From an uncultured Bacteroidota bacterium (GTDB taxonomy: Bacteria; Bacteroidota; Bacteroidia; B-17B0; Aurantibacillaceae): a stretch of DNA of 64,000 nt. Shown in pieces: positions 18,472 through 27,494 of this stretch (within the stretch, counting starts at the first letter, position 1; each line of letters opens with the position of its first letter). A program made the translations under genes and the position numbers. The stretch spans positions 62,001 to 126,000 of the forward strand of contig CAILKE010000025.1 of NCBI GenBank assembly GCA_903834765.1, in the 5' to 3' direction. Under the pieces are notes generated by a model. It was not told where the DNA came from, ran no database searches, and saw only the letters and a program-made list of their open reading frames with translations.

Positions 18472-20364
18472 TTAATACAATATTCGGTAACGAATCGTAT
18501 TTGGAATATCTTTTAATCTCTTCTCTAAATCAGTGTTATGAAAATTATCAATATCTGTAATCACGTATCCCATGTTCTCGTTGGTTTTCAAATACTGACC
18601 AACAATGTTATTATCGTATTCTAATAAGATAGTATTGATCTGTGCTAAAATACCTTTCACATTTTCATGAATGTGCATGATGCGGTGTGCGCTTTGGAAT
18701 TCAGGTAATTGTATCTCCGGTAAGTTCACACTTCCGAATGTGCTACCCGTATTGATATATTGAATGATTTTACGAGCAACGTAATTACCAATATCTAATT
18801 GAGCTTCTTCTGTACTACCTCCAACATGAGGGGTTAGAATCACGTTTGGCAATCCGCATAATTCAGAAATAAATGGTTCGTCATTACTCGCAGGCTCTTC
18901 CGGAAATACATCTACTGCCGAACCTCTTACCTTTCCTGATTTAAGATTCTTAATTAAAGCGTTCAAATCAACTACGTGTCCACGAGACAGATTTAAAAAC
19001 ACAACGCCATCTTTCATTTGCTCAAAAGATGTTTCGTTAATTAAATTGGCATTCTCTTTTCTTCCATCCACGTGCAATGTAACAACATCTGACAATGCTA
19101 ATAACTCTTGCAGTGAAGAACATTTTTTAGCATTACCTAACGCCAATTTATCAATGACGTCATAAAAATATACTTTCATTCCCAATGCCTCAGCAATAAC
19201 TGAAAACTGAGCACCGATACTTCCGTAACCAACAATGCCTAATTTTTTTCCACGAATCTCTACACTGTTGTTAGCAGATTTATCCCAAATACCTTGATGC
19301 ATTTTAGTACTCTTCACAAAGGTATTACGAATGAGCATGATCATTTCTCCTAAAGCTAGTTCAACTACAGATCGCGTATTACTATAAGGCGCATTGAATA
19401 CTGCAATACCTCGCTTAGAACATTCATCTAAATTGACTTGATTCGTGCCAATACAAAACGTACCGATGGCATGTAATTTATTAGCGCAATCTAAAATACG
19501 AGGAGTGATTTGTGTTTTAGATCGAATACCCAAAATAGACACATCTTTGATGCGTTTACATAATTCATCTTCGCTTAATGAACCTTTAACGGTTTCAACA
19601 CTATAACCTTCCTGCTCAAAAATACGAACTGCATCTGGATGGATGTTTTCTAATAGTAAAACTGAGATTCTATTTTTAGGATAAGATACAGAAGCTTTGT
19701 ATGATAAATCATATAAGATTTCATCTAAGGAAGGCGCTAAGCGATCCGCTTTTTCTACAACTACGGCTCGACTCACATTTTCCGTAAATGCATAAAACTT
19801 AGTTGCTGCTCCACCTTGCATGGTTTCATAATCGGTATAACCATCGCCAATCATGATGACTTCACCTTTTAAGTTGAGTGATTTGATTTTTAAGACCTTT
19901 CCTTTGTTTTCACAAAGTTCATCTTTTTCATCAAAGCCAATTATTTTTCCGTTATGATCAAACCGAAATGTATTTGCCAACACATGTTCCGGTTTAATGC
20001 CATATTCTTGAACTATAGGAATAATGATTTCTTTGAATCCATTTGAAATAATATAAATATCGTCAGCATGTTGCTTAAAAAAGCTTCTGTTACGTATAAC
20101 TGAATTTGACACCTTATGGCGCAGAGCTTCAATCACAGAACCTAAATGATCACGGTTAGCCTGTAATAATTCTATACGTTGGGTTAAGGATTCTTTAAGC
20201 GATAATTTTCCTTCCATACCAAGGTTAGTAAGTCGTTGGATCTCGCTTAACACGTGTTGTCCGTTTGAATTGTTTTCGTAAATAATTTCACATAAAACAT
20301 CCAAGGCTTCTACTTGTATAAAAGTACTATCAAAATCAAAAATAAATGTTTCTGTGCTTTTCAT
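18472..20364 (-). CDS. Bifunctional phosphoserine phosphatase / 3-phosphoglycerate dehydrogenase (SerB-SerA fusion)
   Basis: The protein has 630 residues. Residues 1-220 are a HAD phosphatase of SerB type: DFDST at 10-14 (nucleophile Asp10, acid Asp12), Ser107 in ISNGF and GDGYTD at 173-178. Residues 230-545 are a D-isomer-specific dehydrogenase: GYGSIG at 379-384 binds NAD, with catalytic Arg461 (LSRG), a Glu in PEEP near 489 and His513 (TPHVGGST). The tail from about 565 is ACT-like (VKGILAQIN...) and could sense serine. The fusion joins the first and last steps of serine synthesis. The aminotransferase gene lies upstream on the same strand. Confidence 0.88.
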   Translation of the reverse strand: MKSTETFIFDFDSTFIQVEALDVLCEIIYENNSNGQHVLSEIQRLTNLGMEGKLSLKESLTQRIELLQANRDHLGSVIEALRHKVSNSVIRNRSFFKQHADDIYIISNGFKEIIIPIVQEYGIKPEHVLANTFRFDHNGKIIGFDEKDELCENKGKVLKIKSLNLKGEVIMIGDGYTDYETMQGGAATKFYAFTENVSRAVVVEKADRLAPSLDEILYDLSYKASVSYPKNRISVLLLENIHPDAVRIFEQEGYSVETVKGSLSEDELCKRIKDVSILGIRSKTQITPRILDCANKLHAIGTFCIGTNQVNLDECSKRGIAVFNAPYSNTRSVVELALGEMIMLIRNTFVKSTKMHQGIWDKSANNSVEIRGKKLGIVGYGSIGAQFSVIAEALGMKVYFYDVIDKLALGNAKKCSSLQELLALSDVVTLHVDGRKENANLINETSFEQMKDGVVFLNLSRGHVVDLNALIKNLKSGKVRGSAVDVFPEEPASNDEPFISELCGLPNVILTPHVGGSTEEAQLDIGNYVARKIIQYINTGSTFGSVNLPEIQLPEFQSAHRIMHIHENVKGILAQINTILLEYDNNIVGQYLKTNENMGYVITDIDNFHNTDLEKRLKDIPNTIRYRILY

Positions 20365-20509
20365 GAAATATGCTATTTATGGAATAAAAAAATGCAAAAA
20401 TAACAAAAGAAGCTCTAATTAAGCCCTCAACATAATAATACCTGCCCAATTAATATGAACTATTGAGGTATTGAAAACTATTTTTTACGTTTTATTTTGT
20501 AGAGTCAAT

Positions 20510-21709
20510 TTAATTAGTTTTTCCGGGATAAACCTTCAAGGCTTCTTTCAGGCAAGTAATGGCTTCTTTTAAATCTTCCTTATTCAATACATAGGCCAAA
20601 CGCACTTCGTTTATGCCAGCACCTGGTGTTGAGTAAAATCCAGTAGCAGGAGCCATCATGACTGTTTTATTATTAAAATTAAATTCTTCTAACAACCATT
20701 GGCAAAAGGCATCAGCATTATCAATTGGTAAACGAGCAATGCAATAAAAAGCGCCACTAGGTTTAGGACAAAACACACCGTCAATTTTATTGATCTCTTC
20801 TATCACAAAATCGCGTCGAGCAATGTATTCTGTTTTAACACCTTCAAAATATTCCTTAGGAGTATCTAAAGCGGCCTCTGCTCCAATTTGTCCGAAGCTT
20901 GGTGGCGATAAACGAGCTTGAGCAAATTTCATTGCTGCTGCCATTACTTCTTTATTTTTACTGATCATCGCTCCAATACGGGCTCCGCAAGCACTGTAGC
21001 GTTTAGAAATAGAATCTAATAAAACCACATTATTTTCGATACCATCTAAGTGCATCACTGAAACATATTCCTTTCCATCATAGCAAAACTCACGATACAC
21101 TTCGTCGCTTAATAAATATAAATCATATTTTTTCACTAAGTCGCGCAATGCTTCTAATTCTGCCTTGGTATATAAATAACCCGTTGGATTTCCTGGGTTA
21201 CAAATCATGATTCCTTTTGTTTTAGGTGTAATTACTTTTTCAAAATCACTAATGGGAGGTAAAGCAAAACCTGTTTCGATGTAACTTCTTACAGGCACAA
21301 CCTTTACACCTGCCGCAACAGAAAATCCATTATAATTTGCATAAAATGGCTCTGGAATAATCACTTCATCGCCTTCATTAAAGCAAGTCTTCATAGTGAT
21401 TTCAATAGCCTCTGAACCACCACAAGTAATAATAACCTCCGTAGGATCAATATTGATGTTATATGATTTGTAATAACCGCATAGTTTTTTACGATAGCTT
21501 TCATTACCTGCACTGTGGCTGTATTCCAATACTTTTATATCTGCATTTTTTACTGCATTTAAAAATGAAGCAGGTGTTTCAATATCAGGCTGACCAATAT
21601 TTAAATGATAAATTTTAGTTCCTCGTTTTTTGGCCGCTTCGGCAAATGGCACTAATTTACGGATTGGTGAAGAAGGCATTTCATGAGCCTTTACAGATAT
21701 TTTTGGCAT
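20510..21709 (-). CDS. Class I/II PLP-dependent aminotransferase
   Basis: The 399-residue fold-type I enzyme belongs to the aspartate aminotransferase I-gamma group. Visible features are LNIGQPDIETP at 36-46, CNPGNPTG at 170-177, Asp202 in SDEVY for the pyridine nitrogen, Lys236 in SISKRYSACGARIG as the Schiff-base lysine, and NEVRLAY near the C-terminus for the carboxylate-binding Arg. It is annotated elsewhere as aspartate or aromatic aminotransferase. The 145-nt gap to the SerB-SerA fusion on the same strand suggests it may supply the phosphoserine aminotransferase step, but that is inference. Confidence 0.85.
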   Translation of the reverse strand: MPKISVKAHEMPSSPIRKLVPFAEAAKKRGTKIYHLNIGQPDIETPASFLNAVKNADIKVLEYSHSAGNESYRKKLCGYYKSYNINIDPTEVIITCGGSEAIEITMKTCFNEGDEVIIPEPFYANYNGFSVAAGVKVVPVRSYIETGFALPPISDFEKVITPKTKGIMICNPGNPTGYLYTKAELEALRDLVKKYDLYLLSDEVYREFCYDGKEYVSVMHLDGIENNVVLLDSISKRYSACGARIGAMISKNKEVMAAAMKFAQARLSPPSFGQIGAEAALDTPKEYFEGVKTEYIARRDFVIEEINKIDGVFCPKPSGAFYCIARLPIDNADAFCQWLLEEFNFNNKTVMMAPATGFYSTPGAGINEVRLAYVLNKEDLKEAITCLKEALKVYPGKTN

Positions 21710-21814
21710 AAGGTAATTTTAAAATTGAGCGACAAAAATAAACATTTTAATGACATCTTTTTACTTTCTTACATGTTACCAAAAACACTAACTTTACCTT
21801 CTATTAAACACACT

Positions 21815-23047
21815 ATGATTCCTAATAAACGCAAAATAATTAACGATCCCATTTATGGTTTCGTAACGCTTCCCGACGATTTAGTATATGATTTGATCAA
21901 TCACCCATCGTTTCAGCGTTTGCGCAGAATTAAGCAATTAGGATTAACAAATTTAGTTTATCCTGGCGCTTTACATACGCGATTTCATCACGCAATAGGT
22001 GCTATGTACTTAATGACAGAAGCCTTACAAGTATTAAAATCGAAAGGTATCAAAATTACTGATGAAGAAACAAGAGGAGCCATCATCGCCATTTTATTGC
22101 ACGATATAGGTCATGGACCTTTTTCTCATGCCTTGGAACATACAATTGTTAAAGGCGTTCATCATGAAGATATCTCTCTATTATTGATGGATGATCTCAA
22201 TAAAACCTTTAAAGGTAAATTAAGCTTAGCTATTAAAATTTTCAAAGATCAACACCCTAAAAAATTCTTACATCAATTAGTATCTAGTCAATTAGATATG
22301 GATAGATTGGATTATTTAAATCGAGACAGCTTCTTTACGGGTGTTTCGGAGGGTGTTGTAAGTAGTGATCGTATTATTAAGATGCTAACTGTAGTTAATG
22401 GAGAAATAGTTGTAGAAGCAAAAGGTATTTATAGCGTTGAGAAATTTTTAATTGCTCGCCGTTTAATGTATTGGCAAGTGTATTTGCATAAAACGGTATT
22501 AAGTGCCGAAAAGTTATTGGTCAATATTTTAAAACGCGCTAAGGAATTATCACTCGCTGGAATTGATATATTTGCTACTCCAGCCTTGAGTCTATTTTTG
22601 AAAAACAATTTCAGTAAAAAAGATTTCATGAGTAAACCCGAATTACTACAACAATTTACTTTGTTAGATGATTATGACATTATGGCCTCTGTAAAAGTAT
22701 GGGCAAATCATTCAGATACAGTATTATCATTACTTTGTAAGAATATGCTTGATCGTCATTTGTTTAAAATAGAATTACAAAACAAAAAATTCAGCGCTGA
22801 TTACAAAGCTCAATGGCAAGAAAAGGTAATGAAGAAATATAAGCTAACGAAAAAAGAGGCAGATTATTTTGTGTTTTCTGAAAGTGTAAATAATAGCGCT
22901 TATAATTCAGGTATACATCATAAAATAAATATTTTGTTTAATAACAATGTTTTAGTAGATGTAGCAAAAGCTTCAGACCAACTAAATATTAAAATGCTTA
23001 GTAAGAAAGTAACAAAATATTTTATGTGTTACCCTAAAGGGATTTAA
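21815..23047 (+). CDS. HD-superfamily phosphohydrolase
   Basis: Taken from the ATG at 21815, this is a 410-residue protein. Longer in-frame starts at 21683 or 21773 lack similarity, and the first overlaps the divergent aminotransferase start. The conserved opening is IINDPIYGFV with FQRLRRIKQLG, then TRFHHAIG around 55-62 and the HD motif LLHDIGHGPFSHALEH with His96-Asp97, and later SQLDMDRLDYLNRD. These are the metal ligands of HD-domain dNTPase-like phosphohydrolases (YdhJ/SAMHD1-like branch). The substrate is probably a nucleotide; it is not shown by the sequence. Confidence 0.85.
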   Translation: MIPNKRKIINDPIYGFVTLPDDLVYDLINHPSFQRLRRIKQLGLTNLVYPGALHTRFHHAIGAMYLMTEALQVLKSKGIKITDEETRGAIIAILLHDIGHGPFSHALEHTIVKGVHHEDISLLLMDDLNKTFKGKLSLAIKIFKDQHPKKFLHQLVSSQLDMDRLDYLNRDSFFTGVSEGVVSSDRIIKMLTVVNGEIVVEAKGIYSVEKFLIARRLMYWQVYLHKTVLSAEKLLVNILKRAKELSLAGIDIFATPALSLFLKNNFSKKDFMSKPELLQQFTLLDDYDIMASVKVWANHSDTVLSLLCKNMLDRHLFKIELQNKKFSADYKAQWQEKVMKKYKLTKKEADYFVFSESVNNSAYNSGIHHKINILFNNNVLVDVAKASDQLNIKMLSKKVTKYFMCYPKGI

Positions 23048-23134
23048 TTTTATACTATTTTTTAAATAAATAGAAAATAAAAGAAAATTTTATTAACTTT
23101 ATCTTTAATATTAAGCTTTTTATCAAAATAATTA

Positions 23135-23518
23135 ATGATTTTGTCTAAATCTATAGTTTTTGAGAATTTTCAATTAACCGTTAACGGAAATGGGTTTTAC
23201 GAAGTTGAAGTATTTGATAATACCGATTTTTTAATACCTGATTTAAAATTATTAGTTAAGGCTCAACAAGAAAATTTTGGTATAAAATTACCTGTACTTG
23301 TTTTATGCAGAGAACATGCTAATACAAATATTGAGTTATTAAATGTTATAGCAAAAAACGAAAACAATCCCTATGCAAAAGCGGATGCATTCGTCATTAA
23401 ATCGATGTCGCAAAGAATTCTTGCTAATTTCTATGTCAAAATTCACAAGCCAGAAAGACCTACAAAATTCTTTAGCTCTAAAGAAGATGCAGTTGTTTGG
23501 TTAAACCAATATGTATAG
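23135..23518 (+). CDS. Small SpoIIAA/STAS-like protein
   Basis: The 127-residue protein has no signal peptide. Alternating strands and helices, a central LPVLVLCRE strand, the KADAFVIKSMSQRILANFY segment and a closing SKEDAVVWLNQYV resemble Bacteroidota proteins with a SpoIIAA-like (STAS/SEC14-like) fold. The call rests on pattern memory and is moderate. The function is unknown. It is followed closely by a beta-barrel gene; an upstream TTG frame of that gene would overlap this stop. Confidence 0.55.
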   Translation: MILSKSIVFENFQLTVNGNGFYEVEVFDNTDFLIPDLKLLVKAQQENFGIKLPVLVLCREHANTNIELLNVIAKNENNPYAKADAFVIKSMSQRILANFYVKIHKPERPTKFFSSKEDAVVWLNQYV

Positions 23519-23535
23519 AAATACCTATCTTTAGG

Positions 23536-24198
23536 GTGATTTTGAGAATTTACATCATCATATTTTGCTTATTACCTTTTTCTTTTTTTTGTCAAGAAAA
23601 AAAAGGTGCTTTTAATTTATTATTAACCTCTGGCGTTGTACCAGCTCAAGTTCATGGAGATGCCTTCAATGGATTTCATAAACTTGGCGCTATGGGTGGT
23701 ATTGGTGTTGAACATGTTTTTAGCGAGAAAGTAAGAATGAACTTATCATTTATTTTCATACAAAAAGGAGCAAAAAAAAATCAAAATATCGAAAAGAATG
23801 ATTTAACGGCCTATTATTTAAATTTGAATTATATAGAAATCCCACTTTTAGTAAATTATACATACAAAAAAGTGATGTTAGATATAGGTGTATCGGCAGC
23901 TTACTTAATTAATTACTACGAAGGAACAGAATTTGGAAATCAAACAGGTTTGTATCCTTTTCAAAAGTTCGATTATTCGGTTAAAATAGGATTAGGATAT
24001 AACATAAACCAAAATTGGTTTGTTAATTTAAGAAGTAGTAATTCTTTTATTACAACACGACCTAATTATATAAAACAATCGATATATTACAACAATATCT
24101 TAGCTCAAACGTTTAACAAAGGCTATTATAATAATATTTTAGAATTTACTTTAGGATACAGAATTAAACCTCATAAAAAAAGTGCAGCAAAAACATAA
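23536..24198 (+). CDS. Outer-membrane beta-barrel protein (PorT-like fold)
   Basis: From a GTG at 23536 the protein has 220 residues. It has a signal peptide (IIIFCLLPFSFFCQ), then alternating amphipathic strands such as NLLLTSGVVPAQ, GGIGVEHVFSEKVRMNLSFIF and YSVKIGLGYNINQNWFVNLR, typical of the small porin family of Bacteroidota. No ATG exists in the N-terminal region; a TTG at 23497 would overlap the preceding gene and add residues before the signal. The last 17 bases overlap the GTG start of the UbiX-like gene, implying translational coupling. Confidence 0.7.
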   Translation: MILRIYIIIFCLLPFSFFCQEKKGAFNLLLTSGVVPAQVHGDAFNGFHKLGAMGGIGVEHVFSEKVRMNLSFIFIQKGAKKNQNIEKNDLTAYYLNLNYIEIPLLVNYTYKKVMLDIGVSAAYLINYYEGTEFGNQTGLYPFQKFDYSVKIGLGYNINQNWFVNLRSSNSFITTRPNYIKQSIYYNNILAQTFNKGYYNNILEFTLGYRIKPHKKSAAKT

Positions 24199-24748
24199 AA
24201 TAATCGTTTCCATAACTGGAGCCAGTGGAAGTATTTATGCCAAAGTATTGCTAGATAAGCTAGCAGGTTTATCAGCTCAAATAGAGCAAGTAGGCATTGT
24301 GATGAGTCCCAATGCTAAAGATGTGTGGAAACATGAATTAGGTAATGAAGATTATAAGAATTATCCTTTTACCTTTTACGAACCAAGTAATTTTTATGCG
24401 CCCTTTGCATCGGGTTCTGCTAAATATAATGTAATGATTGTTTGCCCTTGCAGTATGGGAACTTTAGCGCGCATTGCCTCTGGTATTAGTAATGATTTAA
24501 CAACTCGCGCAGCTGATGTTATTTTAAAAGAACGACGCAAACTATTATTATTAGTGAGAGATACGCCATATAGTTTAATACATATTAATAATATGCAAAC
24601 GGTTACTCAGGCTGGAGCTATTGTTTGCCCAGCATCTCCATCGTTTTATAGCAATCCAAAAACATTTGAAGAGTTGGTCGCCACAGTTATTGACCGTGCA
24701 TTAGATTTAGCAGGCTTAGATATTAAAAGCTATCGTTGGTCGGAGTAA
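24182..24748 (+). CDS. ubiX: Flavin prenyltransferase (UbiX family)
   Basis: The 188-residue protein makes prenylated FMN, the cofactor of UbiD decarboxylases. It shows SITGASGS near 10-17, the CPCSMGTLARIASGISNDL segment, LLLVRDTPYSLIHINNM and a closing VIDRALDLAG. Translation starts at GTG, overlapping the previous stop by 17 nt. No UbiD partner is present in the window, so the pathway (ubiquinone/menaquinone or aromatic acid metabolism) is open. Confidence 0.9.
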   Translation: MQQKHKIIVSITGASGSIYAKVLLDKLAGLSAQIEQVGIVMSPNAKDVWKHELGNEDYKNYPFTFYEPSNFYAPFASGSAKYNVMIVCPCSMGTLARIASGISNDLTTRAADVILKERRKLLLLVRDTPYSLIHINNMQTVTQAGAIVCPASPSFYSNPKTFEELVATVIDRALDLAGLDIKSYRWSE

Positions 24749-24832
24749 AATAAAGCTGTTCAGTAGATTCTATAACTAAATTTCAAAATGATAAAAACTA
24801 CAATTATCTTTATCAAAAAATAAATAAACATT

Positions 24833-25273
24833 ATGGGAATAGAAGAAAAAATTAATGCAGATGTGAAAGCATCAATGTTAGCGAAAGATGCTAAACGTTT
24901 AGAAGCTGTTAGAGCAATTAAATCGGTGATTTTATATTTAAAAACATCTCCAGAGGGCTTAACAGAAGAAAGTGCAACGAAGGCTATTCAGAAAGAATTT
25001 AAAAAACGTAAAGAAACTGCTGAAATTTATATGCAACAAAATCGTCCTGATTTAGCGGAAGTAGAAACTGCACAAGCATTAATCATGGAAGAATATTTGC
25101 CAAAGCAATTATCTGAAGACGAAATTAAAACGATTATCAAATCTGCTATTAACGAAGTAGGTGCTAATAGTGCTGCCGATATGGGTAAAGTAATGGGGGC
25201 AGCTAATAAAGTAATTGCTGGAAGAGCTGATGGTAAATTAGTAGCTCAATTTGTAAAAGAGTTATTAGGATAG
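24833..25273 (+). CDS. GatB/YqeY domain protein
   Basis: The 146-residue helical protein matches the YqeY family: the opening EEKINADVKASMLAKDA, a central Lys/Glu-rich helix (IQKEFKKRKETAEIY) and a C-terminal domain with DMGKVMGAANKVIAGRADG, the tRNA-binding module shared with the tail of GatB. The exact role is unknown in bacteria; involvement with tRNA-dependent amidation or mischarged tRNA has been suggested. It ends in a strong terminator. Confidence 0.9.
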   Translation: MGIEEKINADVKASMLAKDAKRLEAVRAIKSVILYLKTSPEGLTEESATKAIQKEFKKRKETAEIYMQQNRPDLAEVETAQALIMEEYLPKQLSEDEIKTIIKSAINEVGANSAADMGKVMGAANKVIAGRADGKLVAQFVKELLG

Positions 25274-25292
25274 TAATCTTACGATTAACAAT

Positions 25293-25325
25293 AAAAGAGG
25301 CTGTCTAAAAAGGATAGTCTCTTTT
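25293..25325 (+). terminator. Terminator after the yqeY-like gene
   Basis: A 13-bp stem with two G-T pairs and a 7-nt loop is followed by ATTTTTG. Its AGGCTGTCT core equals that of the secDF terminator. Confidence 0.8.
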
Positions 25326-25330
25326 ATTTT

Positions 25331-25402
25331 TGTCACATCGAGCGAAGTCGAGATGCTTGATGATAAAGGATTTTAAGTTCTAGACTCCGCTCGAACTGAC
25401 AT
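25331..25402. repeat. Palindromic intergenic repeat, second copy of the unit at 10294-10375
   Basis: TGTCA and TGACA border the element. ATCGAGCGAAGTCGAGAT at 25337-25354 is partly complementary to the CTAGACTCCGCTCGA arm ending near 25395. The arm GAGCGAAGTCGAGA is identical to the copy near 10307. It lies between a terminator and a convergent gene. Confidence 0.7.
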
Positions 25403-25411
25403 AAAATTACA

Positions 25412-25855
25412 TTAAGATAATCTCATTTTAATGTGTTCAATATTGTCTTCTAAATACATTTCTCCTTCTTGTATAAAACCTAAAGAAGAATAAAATTTAT
25501 GAAGGTATAATTGTGCACCAATTAATATTTCTTGAGTATTCATTTTTTGACGAACCTCCGAAATGCTATATTCCATTAGCAATTTACCAAATCCAAGTTT
25601 TCTAACAGACGAATGCGTGACAACTCTTCCAATGGAAGCAATATCATAAATCGCATCTTTGGGAACTAAGCGTGTATAGGCTACCAATTGATTATTATAA
25701 AAACCCAATACATGATATGATGCTTCATCTTTATCATCCATATCCAAAAACACACAGTTTTGTTCTACTACAAAAACATCTGAACGTAATTGTAATAGTT
25801 GATACAACTCTTTATTAGTAAGCTCTTGAAAGGTCTTAGTGAGGAAGGTTATCAT
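25412..25855 (-). CDS. GNAT acetyltransferase, ElaA-like
   Basis: The 147-residue protein matches the ElaA branch of GNAT enzymes: LLQLRSDVFVVEQNC near 20-34, the acetyl-CoA loop in IGRVVTHSSVRKLGFGKLLM (R-x-x-G-x-G/A equivalent RKLGFG), and a final LGFIQEGEMYLEDNIEHIKM. It probably acetylates a small molecule or protein; the substrate is unknown. It is the last gene of a minus-strand operon, 6 nt after the CoA-binding gene. Confidence 0.85.
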   Translation of the reverse strand: MITFLTKTFQELTNKELYQLLQLRSDVFVVEQNCVFLDMDDKDEASYHVLGFYNNQLVAYTRLVPKDAIYDIASIGRVVTHSSVRKLGFGKLLMEYSISEVRQKMNTQEILIGAQLYLHKFYSSLGFIQEGEMYLEDNIEHIKMRLS

Positions 25856-25861
25856 AATGTA

Positions 25862-26230
25862 TTAATACTCTTTAATAGATAATAATACCAAAGTGCAAGC
25901 CTCCAATGCTTCAATGTTTTTACTTTTAGCTAAGGCTTCAAACTCAGGGTTTTCGGTGCCAGGATTAAAAATAATACGCTTTGGCTTTAATGAAAAAATA
26001 TAATCCATCCAGGGTCCTTGATTATCTGGGCCAACATAAAGCGTTACTGTATCTATATTTTCTAAGGAGGGTTTATCAACGATAATATCTAACTCATTGA
26101 TTTTACCGTTTCTAATGCCAATCGGATAAACCGTATGTTGATGTTTTTGTAAACTATCAGTTGCTTTGTAACTATATCTATCTGCATTTGGAGAAGCTCC
26201 AATGACAACGGTCGGTTTATTCTTCAACAT
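25862..26230 (-). CDS. CoA-binding domain protein (YccU-like)
   Basis: The 122-residue single-domain Rossmann protein opens with VVIGASPNADRYSYKA, the nucleotide/CoA-binding loop, and contains the conserved FNPGTENPEFEALAKS segment and a terminal EACTLVLL. The family binds CoA and has no settled function. Its start overlaps the MFS gene by 14 nt, so the two are translationally coupled. Confidence 0.85.
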   Translation of the reverse strand: MLKNKPTVVIGASPNADRYSYKATDSLQKHQHTVYPIGIRNGKINELDIIVDKPSLENIDTVTLYVGPDNQGPWMDYIFSLKPKRIIFNPGTENPEFEALAKSKNIEALEACTLVLLSIKEY

Positions 26231-27482
26231 AATTTAAATCTTTTCCAAAAGTTTCCTCTAATTTATACCAAGCCCAAATGCTTAATGAAAATACAATAAT
26301 ACCAACTATAATAGCAGCGCTGATATTATGCAATTCTAAGGTATTTGCTAAATATATAAATAAGGTGTTTATTAAAATGGTTCCACCGCGAACAAAATTT
26401 GGAACACTCGTAGTAACAGTGGCTCTTAGGTTTGTGCCAAATAATTCGGAAGCTGTAGATATAAATACTGCCCAATAACCTGTAGCAAAACCAATTAAAA
26501 CAACTACTGTATAAAACATAAACACTGAAGATTTTGCAAACGTAAAATAAAATATAGAAAACAAAATAGCTAATACTAAAAATAATATCAAGGATTTTTT
26601 TCGACTTTTAAAATGTTGGGATAATAGTCCGCTAACAACATCGCCAACTGTAATTCCAGCATAAGCTAATGTCATTGCTAATTTTGCATTTTTTGGAGAA
26701 TCAATCATGCCAAGGCTTTTCATTATTTCAGGACAAAGTGTTATTAATATAGCCATGACATACCATACGGGCAATGCTACTAGAATAATTGTAATGAATT
26801 TCATAAAGCGATGTTTGGTTTGAAATAAACTCAGAAAATTACCTTTTTTAATTTTACTTTCTTTTACTTGATTAAACATTCCCGATTCTAAAACACCAAT
26901 GCGAAGTAATAGTAAAAGCATTCCCATAACACCTCCGATGATATATGATGCGCGCCAATTATTTAATGTTAAACCTACTGTTCCGGCTACAACTGCTCCA
27001 AATAAACCAATAGATGCAATAATGGTAGCGCCGTTTCCACGTTTTTCTTTACTCATACTTTCACTAACTAAAGTAATTCCAGCGCCTAATTCTCCCGCTA
27101 ATCCGAAGCCTGAAATGAATCGAAGTAAAGCGTAAGTTGAAGTATCATGAACTAATCCATTTAAAATATTAGCTACTGAATACACAAAAATAGAACCGAA
27201 TAAAACGGATAAGCGTCCTTTCTTATCACCCAAAATGCCCCAAAAAATGCCACCAAGCAACATTCCAAACATTTGCCAATTCATTAAATTAATACCAATT
27301 GATTTTACCAAATCACCGATATTAGCTTGTTGATCAACGGGCAAGGTTTCTTTTAAAATTTCTGTAAGACTCGTTACTCGTTCCATGCCGAATAGCACCA
27401 AATCATATATATCAACAAAATAGCCTAATGCAGCTACGATGATTAATTTATTTAAGTTTTTAGATGCTGAAGTGTTTGGCAT
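26217..27482 (-). CDS. MFS transporter
   Basis: The 421-residue protein has about twelve membrane segments. The MFS motif between helices 2 and 3 reads GILGDKKGRLSVLFG, and RFISGFGLAGELGAGITLVSE fits helices 4-5 of the metabolite:H+ symporter type (sugar or carboxylate carriers). The N-terminal helix contains GYFVDIYDL, also typical of that branch. The substrate is not predictable. manC ends 12 nt upstream. Confidence 0.87.
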   Translation of the reverse strand: MPNTSASKNLNKLIIVAALGYFVDIYDLVLFGMERVTSLTEILKETLPVDQQANIGDLVKSIGINLMNWQMFGMLLGGIFWGILGDKKGRLSVLFGSIFVYSVANILNGLVHDTSTYALLRFISGFGLAGELGAGITLVSESMSKEKRGNGATIIASIGLFGAVVAGTVGLTLNNWRASYIIGGVMGMLLLLLRIGVLESGMFNQVKESKIKKGNFLSLFQTKHRFMKFITIILVALPVWYVMAILITLCPEIMKSLGMIDSPKNAKLAMTLAYAGITVGDVVSGLLSQHFKSRKKSLILFLVLAILFSIFYFTFAKSSVFMFYTVVVLIGFATGYWAVFISTASELFGTNLRATVTTSVPNFVRGGTILINTLFIYLANTLELHNISAAIIVGIIVFSLSIWAWYKLEETFGKDLNYVEE

Positions 27483-27494
27483 AGTATTGAGTTA

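Noticed and set aside
21683-21814. Longer start of the HD phosphohydrolase
   Set aside because: It overlaps the divergent aminotransferase start and has no similarity to the family; the conserved opening follows ATG 21815.
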